Assembly (NCBI GenBank): GCA_016781775.1
Contig: JADDPR010000097.1
Location: forward strand, 1 to 22,819
DNA length: 22,819 bases
Direction of reading: 5' to 3'
Source of the DNA: Rubrobacter sp.
Lineage (GTDB): Bacteria > Actinomycetota > Rubrobacteria > Rubrobacterales > Rubrobacteraceae
The position numbers were made by a program, and so were the translations under genes. Shown here one piece after another: positions 14,186 to 21,162 of this stretch (within the stretch, counting starts at the first letter, position 1; each line of letters begins with the position of its first letter). The notes beneath the pieces are model-generated. The model was not told where the DNA came from. It made no database searches and worked only from the letters and a program-made list of their open reading frames with translations.

Positions 14186-15961
14186 TTGCTGACGTATCCC
14201 AGGTTCGCGAAGGCGTGCTACGCCTTTTTCGCCGTAGCCGTCCTGACGGCCATCCTCAAGCTGAGCATCTCCGGCGCGCAGCCCGCCCCCCTGAAGATGC
14301 TGCCTGCCGCCCCGACCGCGAGCGCCGTCGAGCCCGCGACCGGACTACCGCAGGGCCCCGAAGATTCGCGGCTGGGGAGCTTCTCAGACGACGGCGAGGT
14401 GCAGCGTCTCGAAACGGTCTCCGCGCGCTCCTCTTCTCGCGAGGACGCCCCCGAAGGGTCCGACGAAGGCCCGGGCTCTCCCTCCGCCGACCCCTCCGTC
14501 TTCCGCCGGCCCTCGCTGGACCGTGGCTCCTACGAGCCGGTCTGTGGCGACCTCGGGGACGTGCCGAAGAGCAGCCGGGTGGTCTTCCCGCTGCCGCAGG
14601 ACTACTTCAACTCCTACGACGACACCTGGGGGGCCGCGCGTCCCCAGGGCGGGCACGAGGGGACCGACCTTATGAGCCCGACGGGCACCCCGGAGTTCGC
14701 GCTCACCGACGGCAGGCTCGTCGCCGTGAAGGGCTCGAACGAGAACGGCTGGAACAAGCTGGGCGGCTACACGGTCATGCTCGAGGCCGCGGACGACGTC
14801 GGCCCCATAAAGAAGGGCGACCTCTTCTACTACGCTCACATGGATCGGGAGAGCTCGCTCCCTGTGGGTACCCGGGTCCGGGCGGGGCAGAGGATCGGCA
14901 CGGCCGGCGACACGGGGGAGGGGCCGGAGGTCACGCGCGGCAAGTTCCCGCCGCACCTCCACCTCGGCTGGTACGATGCGGCCCTCTCCGAAGAACGCTC
15001 GGAGGACGAGTCCGGCGCGATGAACCCCTACCCGCTGCTCCTGTGGCTCGAAAGGAACGGCGGCGCCGTCTCCGGCGGCACGGACGCCTCGTACTGCCAG
15101 GCCCCCCAGAGCCCGAACCCCACCCCCTCGACCGGCGAGCCCGACTGGCCCACCCCGTCCTCCCCCGGCGCGAGGCCCGACCTCGACACCGGCGGCCAGA
15201 ACGCGAGCCCCGAGATCCGGAACGACAACCACCACCACGCACGCCCGAAGCAAGACCACGACAAAGACCACCCGAAGCAGGACCACCGCAAAGACCACCC
15301 GAAACACGACGGCGACGAGGGACAGGTCGGAGACGGAGAGCAGGCAGGGGGCGACGAGGCCGAGAAGAAGCCCGGAGGGGCCGGCGAAGGGCCTGAGAAG
15401 CCTTCGTTGCAAGAGAAGCTGAAGGCGAAGATGGACGCCATAATGCGCGGCCTTCCGAACCCGAGCGTCGACCGCACCGTCCCGGAACGCGGGGGCGAGG
15501 AACGACAGGGCGGCAAGAAGGATAACGGCCGCGGGGGCGGCAAGCAGGACGATAAGAAGCAAAGGGAGAAACCGCAGCGCAGGGACCGCCCGGTCGAGGT
15601 GCGCCGCGAGAAGCAGCCCGCCCCGCTGGGGGAGACCCCGAAGAAGCCCGCCCCTGCGGTCGCCATCCCCGACCGCCAGACGCGTCCCGCCCCCGAGGAG
15701 ACCGGTGAGCAGTCTGGCCCCACAAAGGAGGAACCGAAGGCAACCACGCCCCCGGAGAGCCCGATCGGAGAGACCGAACCTCCCCCGCGAGCCGGAGAGG
15801 ACGAACCCATCGAGGTCCCGCTACCGCAAAGCGAAACCATTTCCGAGCCCGCTCAGGCCGTAAGCACGGCGGAGAAGCCGTGCCGGGCGTCGAGCCAGAT
15901 CAGAAGGAGTAGCCGATCGGGGCGGGGACGGACCATCGGGCTCCGCCTCACGTGTGTCTAG
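14186..15961 (+). CDS. M23 (LytM-like) metallopeptidase with long charged low-complexity tail
   Basis: This 591-residue protein carries an N-terminal signal or anchor helix (KACYAFFAVAVLTAILKLSI, ~9-28). A peptidoglycan-endopeptidase-like domain spans ~125-295. The zinc residues are His157 and Asp161 in GHEGTD, with the motif histidines His218 in YYAHMD and His257 and His259 in PHLHLGW. All are conserved, so it may be active on peptidoglycan cross-links. From ~320 to the end it is disordered, rich in Lys, Asp, His, Pro and Glu, with a short tandem repeat (PKQDHDKDH/PKQDHRKDH). The TTG at 14186 is favoured because GGAGGGGGAGG (14170-14180) precedes it; a TTG at 14168 is in frame. The tail may bind the wall or cations. 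Its stop shares CTAG with the next gene. Confidence 0.88.
   Translation: MLTYPRFAKACYAFFAVAVLTAILKLSISGAQPAPLKMLPAAPTASAVEPATGLPQGPEDSRLGSFSDDGEVQRLETVSARSSSREDAPEGSDEGPGSPSADPSVFRRPSLDRGSYEPVCGDLGDVPKSSRVVFPLPQDYFNSYDDTWGAARPQGGHEGTDLMSPTGTPEFALTDGRLVAVKGSNENGWNKLGGYTVMLEAADDVGPIKKGDLFYYAHMDRESSLPVGTRVRAGQRIGTAGDTGEGPEVTRGKFPPHLHLGWYDAALSEERSEDESGAMNPYPLLLWLERNGGAVSGGTDASYCQAPQSPNPTPSTGEPDWPTPSSPGARPDLDTGGQNASPEIRNDNHHHARPKQDHDKDHPKQDHRKDHPKHDGDEGQVGDGEQAGGDEAEKKPGGAGEGPEKPSLQEKLKAKMDAIMRGLPNPSVDRTVPERGGEERQGGKKDNGRGGGKQDDKKQREKPQRRDRPVEVRREKQPAPLGETPKKPAPAVAIPDRQTRPAPEETGEQSGPTKEEPKATTPPESPIGETEPPPRAGEDEPIEVPLPQSETISEPAQAVSTAEKPCRASSQIRRSSRSGRGRTIGLRLTCV
15245..15310 (+). repeat. 27-nt tandem repeat inside the M23 gene tail
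   Basis: Two 27-nt units (15245-15271, 15272-15298) and a 12-nt partial third (15299-15310) encode PKQDHDKDH, PKQDHRKDH and PKHD. The first two units differ at only three bases (one silent A/G, two in GAC/CGC), which suggests recent slippage duplication. Confidence 0.75.
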
Positions 15962-16233
15962 GCCTCGTCGGAGGAGAGGGCCCTCTCGCGGTCCTCTCCG
16001 GTCAGGATCTCGCTCCGGGCGCACTCGATGCAGGTAGCGTGCACATTCTTAGGATGGTCCTTAACGTAGACGAAGACCATCCTCTTCGGCACGCGGTAGA
16101 GGATGTGAGTCGTGTTCTTGGCGCATGCTTGGCATGGACGCTCCTCGCGTCCGAGCTCCTTCGGGATCCTGCTCAAGCCCGGCAGCTTGTCCGTGCGAAA
16201 CACACCCCGGGACACGTCGTAAGTCTTTCTCAT
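15958..16233 (-). CDS. Small zinc-ribbon protein
   Basis: This 91-residue basic protein has two CxxC pairs, CQAC (34-37) and CIEC (68-71), separated by 30 residues containing a hydrophobic strand pattern (THILYRVPKRMVFVYVKDH). Together they would form a four-cysteine zinc site, as in small zinc ribbons that bind nucleic acid or respond to redox stress. The family is not recognised. The ATG has no ribosome site, but a TACAAT box lies 7 nt upstream (16246-16241), so it is probably leaderless. It is divergent from groL; its -10 overlaps the groL -35, so the two promoters should interfere. Its stop shares CTAG with the M23 gene. Confidence 0.7.
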   Translation of the reverse strand: MRKTYDVSRGVFRTDKLPGLSRIPKELGREERPCQACAKNTTHILYRVPKRMVFVYVKDHPKNVHATCIECARSEILTGEDRERALSSDEA

Positions 16234-16246
16234 GGTTTGAATTGTA
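16234..16246 (-). promoter_or_regulatory. -10 box of the zinc-ribbon gene, leaderless type
   Basis: Minus-strand TACAAT (16246-16241) is followed by 7 nt and the ATG at 16233. It overlaps the last two bases of the groL -35 element on the other strand. Confidence 0.5.
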
Positions 16247-16265
16247 ACGCGGCGCGGACTATACT
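16237..16265 (+). promoter_or_regulatory. groL promoter
   Basis: TTGAAT (16237-16242), a 17-nt spacer and TATACT (16260-16265) form a good housekeeping-sigma promoter. Transcription would start near 16272, at the very edge of the CIRCE operator, so HrcA bound there would block initiation. The leader is ~76 nt. Confidence 0.75.
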
Positions 16266-16272
16266 TCGGGAG

Positions 16273-16299
16273 TCGGCACTCTCCGTCCGAGAGTGCCGA
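16273..16299 (+). promoter_or_regulatory. CIRCE operator (HrcA binding site)
   Basis: A perfect 9-nt inverted repeat, TCGGCACTC (16273-16281) and GAGTGCCGA (16291-16299), flanks exactly 9 nt. The core GCACTC-N9-GAGTGC matches the CIRCE consensus; only the outer three bases of each arm differ from the classical TTA/TAA. It predicts heat-shock control of groL by HrcA, which is not encoded in the window. Confidence 0.88.
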
Positions 16300-16347
16300 A
16301 GTGCGGTTTACCCGCGGAGAATTTGCAGTCTAGCAAAGGAGACACGA

Positions 16348-17967
16348 GTGGCACACAAAGAGATAAGGTTCAACACCGATGCTCGGTCCGCGCTCGAGGC
16401 GGGCGTAAACAAGCTCGCCAACGCGGTGAAGGTGACGCTAGGTCCCAAGGGCCAGTACGTCGTACTCGACAAGAAGTTTGGTTCGCCGACCATCACCAAC
16501 GACGGTGTCACGATCGCTCGTGAGATCGAGCTCGAGGACATCTTCGAGAACCAGGGCGCGCAGCTTGTAAAGGAGGTCGCGACCAAGACCAACGACGTCG
16601 CGGGCGACGGTACGACGACGGCGACGGTGCTCGCTCAGATTATCGTGCGCGAGGGCCTCAAGAACGTCGCGGCCGGCGCGAACCCGGTCATCCTGAGGGC
16701 CGGCATCGACAAGGCCGTCTCCAGCGCGGTCGAGGCGATTCGGGGCCAGGCGCAGGACATCTCCGAGAAGGACGAGATCTCCCGCGTCGGTGCCATCTCC
16801 GCACGGAGCGAGGAGATCGGCAACGTCATCGCCGAGGCTATCGACAAGGTCGGCAAGGACGGCGTCGTGAACGTCGAGGAGTCCAACACCTTCGGGATGG
16901 ACCTCGAGTTCACCGAGGGCATGCAGTTCGACAAGGGCTACCTCTCGCCGTACTTCGTGACGGACCAGGAGAGGATGGAGGTCGTGCTCGACGACCCGTT
17001 CATCCTTATCGCCAACCAGAAGATCGGGAACGTCCAGGACGTCCTGCCGGTCCTCAACTCGGTGATGCAGTCGAGCCGTCCCTTGCTCATCATCTCCGAG
17101 GACGTCGAGGGCGAGGCGCTCGCCACCCTTATCGTCAACAAGCTTCGCGGCACGTTCACCGCGGCGGCCGTCAAGGCCCCGGGCTTCGGTGACCGGCGCA
17201 AGAGGATGATGGAGGACATCGCGATCCTCACCGGCGGCGAGGTCATTACTGAAGAGCTCGGCCTCAAGCTCGAGAACACCCAGCTCAACCAGCTCGGTCG
17301 GGCCCGCAAGGTCGTCATCACCAAGGACAACACCGTCATCGTCGACGGCGACGGCGACACCGAGAAGATCAAGGGCCGGATCAACCAGATCCGCGCCGAG
17401 CTCGAGAACACCGACTCGGACTTCGACCGTGAGAAGCTGCAGGAGCGTCTGGCGAAGCTCGCCGGTGGCGTTGCGGTCATCAAGGTTGGTGCCGCTACCG
17501 AGACGGAGCTCAAGGAGCGCAAGCACCGCGTCGAGGACGCCCTCAGCGCGACCCGTGCGGCCCTCGAGGAAGGCATCGTCCCCGGCGGTGGTGTGGCGCT
17601 GTTGAAGGCGCAGTCCTCCGTGGGCGAGCTCGTCGAGACCCTCGACGGCGACGAGCGGACCGGCGCCAGGATCATCCACCGCGCTCTGGAGGAGCCGATC
17701 CGCCAGATCTCCGTGAACGCCGGGGCCGACGGCTCCATCGTCGTGGACAAGGTCCGCGAGCAGAACGGACTGGGCTTCAACGCCCTGACCGGCGTGTACG
17801 AGGACCTGATCTCGGCCGGCGTCGTCGACCCGGCGATGGTCACCCGTAGCGCCCTGCAGAACGCGGCCTCCATCGGCAGCCTCATCGTCACCACCGACGT
17901 CGTGGTGGCCGAGCCCGAGGACGAGGCCCCGGCCGGTATGCCCGGCGGCATGGGCGGCATGATGTAA
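16348..17967 (+). CDS. groL: 60-kDa chaperonin GroEL
   Basis: This 539-residue type I chaperonin forms a double-ring ATP-driven folding chamber with GroES. The signatures are VTLGPKGQYVVLDKKFGSP (~27-45), NDGVTIAREIELED, the ATP motif DVAGDGTTTATVLAQ, AAVKAPGFGDRRKRM, AALEEGIVPGGGVALL and the C-terminal Gly/Met repeat GGMGGMM. The GTG at 16348 follows AAGGAG (16336-16341) and gives the standard start MAHKEIRF. groES is not beside it: the upstream neighbour is a divergent zinc-ribbon gene, so this is a solo groL, as often seen in Actinobacteria. It is controlled by a CIRCE element and ended by its own terminator, hence monocistronic. Confidence 0.98.
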   Translation: MAHKEIRFNTDARSALEAGVNKLANAVKVTLGPKGQYVVLDKKFGSPTITNDGVTIAREIELEDIFENQGAQLVKEVATKTNDVAGDGTTTATVLAQIIVREGLKNVAAGANPVILRAGIDKAVSSAVEAIRGQAQDISEKDEISRVGAISARSEEIGNVIAEAIDKVGKDGVVNVEESNTFGMDLEFTEGMQFDKGYLSPYFVTDQERMEVVLDDPFILIANQKIGNVQDVLPVLNSVMQSSRPLLIISEDVEGEALATLIVNKLRGTFTAAAVKAPGFGDRRKRMMEDIAILTGGEVITEELGLKLENTQLNQLGRARKVVITKDNTVIVDGDGDTEKIKGRINQIRAELENTDSDFDREKLQERLAKLAGGVAVIKVGAATETELKERKHRVEDALSATRAALEEGIVPGGGVALLKAQSSVGELVETLDGDERTGARIIHRALEEPIRQISVNAGADGSIVVDKVREQNGLGFNALTGVYEDLISAGVVDPAMVTRSALQNAASIGSLIVTTDVVVAEPEDEAPAGMPGGMGGMM

Positions 17968-17992
17968 GGAGTTTCCTAAAGGGAGCTTCTCC

Positions 17993-18026
17993 GGGCGGCG
18001 TCCTTCGGGGCGCCGCCCTTTTGTTT
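17993..18026 (+). terminator. Terminator of groL
   Basis: An 11-bp GC-rich stem (17993-18003 with 18008-18018, one G-T pair) has a TTCG tetraloop followed by TTTTGTTT. It lies 25 nt after the groL stop. It is a textbook intrinsic terminator. Confidence 0.92.
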
Positions 18027-18050
18027 CGGGAGGAACAATAAGGGTAAAAT
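18021..18050 (+). promoter_or_regulatory. Candidate promoter for the two micro-membrane peptides
   Basis: TTGTTT (18021-18026), 18 nt and TAAAAT (18045-18050) lie immediately after the groL terminator; the -35 is part of its T-tract. The start would be near 18057, ~37 nt before the first small ORF. Confidence 0.45.
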
Positions 18051-18093
18051 TCACCGCCAACAGGAGACCGTGGGCTGGGAAAGGATGTTGCGG

Positions 18094-18183
18094 ATGCGGG
18101 GAGGAACCGTCAACCTCGTGATCACCGTCGTGGTCATAATCGTCCTCGTTCTAGTCATAGCGCGGCTCCTCTTGGGCACGTAG
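18094..18183 (+). CDS. 29-residue hydrophobic membrane peptide, copy 1
   Basis: The product reads MRGGTVNLVITVVVIIVL, then VLVIARLLLGT: a short Arg/Gly head, a single membrane helix and an Arg near the far end. The ATG at 18094 is favoured over the one at 18085 because GGGAAAGG (18077-18084) is then 9 nt away, and because it aligns with the second copy from residue 1. The function is unknown. The size and shape resemble small stress-related or toxin-like membrane peptides, but no family can be assigned. Confidence 0.6.
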   Translation: MRGGTVNLVITVVVIIVLVLVIARLLLGT

Positions 18184-18212
18184 GTTGGGAAGCCGATCGG
18201 GGAGGTGAGAGC

Positions 18213-18299
18213 ATGCGTGGAGGAGTAGGCGGAATCATCACTATTCTGGTGGTCATTATCCTGGTAATCGTGGTCCTGAGGTTGCTAGGCGTGATCTAA
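18213..18299 (+). CDS. 28-residue hydrophobic membrane peptide, copy 2
   Basis: The product reads MRGGVGGIITILVVIILV, then IVVLRLLGVI. It shares with copy 1 the MRGG head, IT at 10-11 or 9-10, an unbroken Val/Ile/Leu helix, and an Arg-Leu-Leu near the end. The ribosome site GGAGGTG (18201-18207) lies 5 nt before the ATG, stronger than that of copy 1. The gap between the two genes is 29 nt, so they are likely co-transcribed. The paired conservation at protein level, with diverged DNA, argues that both are real genes. Confidence 0.65.
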   Translation: MRGGVGGIITILVVIILVIVVLRLLGVI

Positions 18300-18308
18300 A
18301 CCCCCGCC

Positions 18309-18337
18309 TTGTAATCGGGGACACCGGAGTGTAACCT
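18309..18337 (+). promoter_or_regulatory. Candidate promoter for guaB3-guaA
   Basis: TTGTAA (18309-18314), 17 nt and TAACCT (18332-18337) form a candidate. The -10 fits only the loose TANNNT pattern. The start would be near 18344, placing the hairpin at 18375-18408 in the leader. Confidence 0.3.
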
Positions 18338-18374
18338 AGGTCCAATATTGCGGTACCTGGCGTATGAAATGCGA

Positions 18375-18408
18375 CGAAAGCCCACGGGCGAGATCCCGTG
18401 GGCTTTCG
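18375..18408 (+). terminator. Strong hairpin upstream of guaB3 (terminator or attenuator)
   Basis: A perfect 14-bp stem (18375-18388 with 18395-18408) encloses the 6-nt loop CGAGAT. The stem ends in CTTTCG, with no long T-run behind it. It lies 75 nt after the second small peptide gene and 40 nt before guaB3. It could end the small-peptide transcript, or act in the guaB3 leader. Confidence 0.6.
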
Positions 18409-18448
18409 TGTACCCCCGGTGGGCTCCGAGAAAGGTGGTTACTCCTCT

Positions 18449-19606
18449 ATGGATATAGAAATAGGTAAGGGAAAGACGGCTCGGCGGGCGTACGGGCTCG
18501 ACGAGATTGCTATCGTCCCGAGCCGGAGGACGCGTGACCCGCAGGACGTGGATATCTCCTGGCGCCTCGGTAACCTACAGATGGATCTACCCTGCATGGC
18601 GAGCGCGCTGGACGCGGCGGTAGACCCGAAGACGGCCGGGATCATAGGCCGCCTGGGCGGGCTGGCGGTGCTGAACCTCGAGGGCCTGCAGACGCGGTAC
18701 GAGGACCCGGGTCCGATCTTCGAGGAGATAGCGAGCCTCCCCGGACATAAGGCCACCCGCGTAATGCAGGAGCTCTACACCGAGCCCATCAAGGACGAGC
18801 TCGTGTTCCGGCGCGTCCAGGAGATAAAGGACCAGGGCGTTATAGCGGCCGCCTCCCTGACCCCGCAGAGGGTCGAACGCTACCACGGCGCCGCCATCGA
18901 GGCCGGCCTCGACGTCCTCGTCGTCCAGGGGACCGTCGTCTCCGCCGAGCACGTCTCCAAGACCGTCGAGCCCCTGAATTTGATGGAGTTTATCCCGCGT
19001 TTGAACGTCCCCGTCGTCGTGGGCGGCTGCGCGAGCTACTCGACCGCGCTGCACCTTATGCGGACCGGGGCCGTCGGCGTTCTGGTAGGGGTCGGCCCTG
19101 GCCGGATCTGCACCACGCGTGGTGTCCTCGGCATCGGTGTCCCGCAGGCGACAGCCATCGCTGACGCCGCCGCTGCCCGGATGCGTCACTACCTGGAGAC
19201 CGGCGAGTACGTCAACGTCATCGCCGACGGCGGGATGCGGACCGGCGGCGACATCGCCAAGGCCGTAACCTGCGGCGCCGACGCCGTCATGCTCGGGAGC
19301 GCGTTCGCCAAGTCCGAGGAGGCGCCCGGCCGCGGGCACTCTTGGGGGATGGCGACCTTCCACCCGACGCTGCCGCGGGGGACCAGGATCAAGACGAGCA
19401 TCACCGGTACGATAGAAGAGATCCTGACCGGCCCGGCCCACGAGAACGATGGGACGCGCAACCTCATGGGGGCGCTTCGGACCAGCATGGCGACCACGGG
19501 CTACCAGAACATCAAGGAGTTCCAGAAGGCCGAGGTCATGGTGGCGCCGGCCCTGCACACCGAGGGCAAGCACGAGCAGATCTCTCAGCAAGTCGGGATG
19601 GGCTAG
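18449..19606 (+). CDS. guaB3: GuaB3 family IMP dehydrogenase-related protein
   Basis: This 385-residue TIM-barrel enzyme of the IMPDH/GMPR superfamily, GuaB3 branch, would oxidise IMP to XMP with NAD. The catalytic loop GVGPGRICTTRGVLGIGVPQ carries Cys221. VIADGGMRTGGDIAKAVTCG and AVMLGSAFAKSEEAPGRG bind the nucleotide phosphate. The regulatory CBS pair of classical IMPDH is absent, as is normal for this branch, and DLPCMASALDAAVDPKTAG matches the family start. The ATG at 18449 has AAGGTGG 10 nt upstream. The gene lies 13 nt before guaA, so XMP formation and amination would be co-expressed. A classical guaB may exist elsewhere. Confidence 0.9.
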   Translation: MDIEIGKGKTARRAYGLDEIAIVPSRRTRDPQDVDISWRLGNLQMDLPCMASALDAAVDPKTAGIIGRLGGLAVLNLEGLQTRYEDPGPIFEEIASLPGHKATRVMQELYTEPIKDELVFRRVQEIKDQGVIAAASLTPQRVERYHGAAIEAGLDVLVVQGTVVSAEHVSKTVEPLNLMEFIPRLNVPVVVGGCASYSTALHLMRTGAVGVLVGVGPGRICTTRGVLGIGVPQATAIADAAAARMRHYLETGEYVNVIADGGMRTGGDIAKAVTCGADAVMLGSAFAKSEEAPGRGHSWGMATFHPTLPRGTRIKTSITGTIEEILTGPAHENDGTRNLMGALRTSMATTGYQNIKEFQKAEVMVAPALHTEGKHEQISQQVGMG

Positions 19607-19619
19607 GGGGGCCTCTGCC

Positions 19620-21143
19620 TTGATCCTCGTCCTGGACTTCGGTGGGCAGTACGCCCAGCTTATAGCCCGGCGCGTCCGCGAGGCGCGCGTCTACTCCGAG
19701 CTTATCCCCTACGACACCCCCGTCGAGGAGATCCTCGCCCGCGAGCCCGAGGGGATCATCCTCTCCGGCGGCCCGAACAGCGTCTACGGCGAGGGCGCGC
19801 CCAGGGTGGACGGGCGGCTCTTCGAGCTCGGTACGCCCACCCTTGGCATCTGCTACGGGATGCAGCTTATGGCATTGGAGATGGGCGGCAAGGTCGAGCC
19901 CGTCGAGGTCCGGGAGTACGGGCGCTCGGATCTGCACGTGAAGGACCACGGACTGCTCTTCTCGGGGCTCCCCGACGAGCAGAAGGCGTGGACGAGCCAT
20001 GGCGACGCCGTCCTCGCCCCGCCCGAGGGGTTCCGGGTGACGGCCGAGACCCCGTCCATCCCCATCGTCGCCTTCGAGGAGCCGGAGAAGGGCTTCTTCG
20101 GGGTGCAGTTTCACCCGGAGGTCAAGCACTCCGAGTACGGGATGGACGTCCTCAAGAACTTCCTCTTCGAGGTCTGCGGCTGCACCCCCGACTGGACCCC
20201 GGTCAACATCATCACCGACGCGGTCGAGAGGGTAAGGGAGAGGGTGGGGGACCGGCGTGCGATCATCGGCCTCTCCGGCGGCGTCGACTCGGCGACGGCC
20301 GCGATGCTCGTACACCGGGCGATAGGGGACAACCTGACCGCCGTCTTCGTGGACCACGGGCTTCTGAGACAGAACGAGGCCGAGCAGGTCGTCGAGGCGT
20401 TCGGCAAGAACTCGGACGTGCCGCTCGTACACGTCGACGCCAGCGAGCGTTTCCTGAACAAGCTCGCCGGGGTCACCGATCCGGAGGCGAAGCGCAAGAT
20501 CATCGGCGAGGAGTTTATTCGCACCTTCGAGGAGGAGGCCGGCAAGATCGCCGAGAACGCCACGTTCCTCGTGCAGGGGACGCTCTACTCGGACGTTATC
20601 GAGAGCGGCACGCGGGATGCGGCGAAGATAAAGAGCCACCACAACGTCGGCGGGCTGCCGGAGATCATGGACCTCGACCTCGTCGAGCCCTTGCGGAGCC
20701 TCTTCAAGGACGAGGTGCGGGTCGTGGCGGCGGAGCTCGGGATGCCCGAGCGGATGGTGTGGCGCCAGCCCTTCCCGGGGCCGGGGCTCGCCATACGCAT
20801 CATCGGGGACGTGACGCGCGAGCGGCTGGAGATTTTGCGCAAGGCCGACTTCGTTCTTCAGGACGAGATCCGCAACGCCGGTCTCTACCGCGACCTGTGG
20901 CAGAGCTTCGCCGTCCTGCCGGCCATCCACTCCGTCGGCGTGATGGGCGACGCGAGGACGTACGCTTACCCGATCATGATCCGGGCCGTCACCTCCGACG
21001 ACGCGATGACTGCAGACTGGGCCCGGCTCCCCTACGATCTCCTCGAACGGGTGAGCAACCGCATCATCAACGAGGTCCCCGGCGTGAACAGGGTTGCCCT
21101 CGACATCACCAGCAAGCCCCCCGGCACGATCGAGTGGGAGTAG
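19620..21143 (+). CDS. guaA: GMP synthase (glutamine-hydrolysing)
   Basis: This 507-residue enzyme aminates XMP to GMP using ATP and glutamine. The class I amidotransferase domain opens ILVLDFGGQYAQLIARRVRE and has the nucleophile Cys78 in GICYGMQ and the His165-Glu167 pair in QFHPEV. The ATP-pyrophosphatase domain has the P-loop GLSGGVDSATAAML (217-230), VFVDHGLLRQNE, and YSDVIESG. The C-terminal dimerization domain has WRQPFPGPGLAIRIIGDVT and ends TSKPPGTIEWE. The TTG start follows a G-rich ribosome site (19606-19611). Length and order are normal. It is co-transcribed with guaB3. Confidence 0.97.
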   Translation: MILVLDFGGQYAQLIARRVREARVYSELIPYDTPVEEILAREPEGIILSGGPNSVYGEGAPRVDGRLFELGTPTLGICYGMQLMALEMGGKVEPVEVREYGRSDLHVKDHGLLFSGLPDEQKAWTSHGDAVLAPPEGFRVTAETPSIPIVAFEEPEKGFFGVQFHPEVKHSEYGMDVLKNFLFEVCGCTPDWTPVNIITDAVERVRERVGDRRAIIGLSGGVDSATAAMLVHRAIGDNLTAVFVDHGLLRQNEAEQVVEAFGKNSDVPLVHVDASERFLNKLAGVTDPEAKRKIIGEEFIRTFEEEAGKIAENATFLVQGTLYSDVIESGTRDAAKIKSHHNVGGLPEIMDLDLVEPLRSLFKDEVRVVAAELGMPERMVWRQPFPGPGLAIRIIGDVTRERLEILRKADFVLQDEIRNAGLYRDLWQSFAVLPAIHSVGVMGDARTYAYPIMIRAVTSDDAMTADWARLPYDLLERVSNRIINEVPGVNRVALDITSKPPGTIEWE

Positions 21144-21162
21144 GGGCCGGGACTTCTCGGCG

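Noticed and set aside
15245..15310. Short direct repeats considered as a CRISPR
   Set aside because: The units are contiguous without spacers, in frame, and inside a coding sequence.
16438..18060. 540-codon minus-strand open frame opposite groL
   Set aside because: It is an artefact of the strong codon bias of groL; it spans the groL terminator and shows no family motif.
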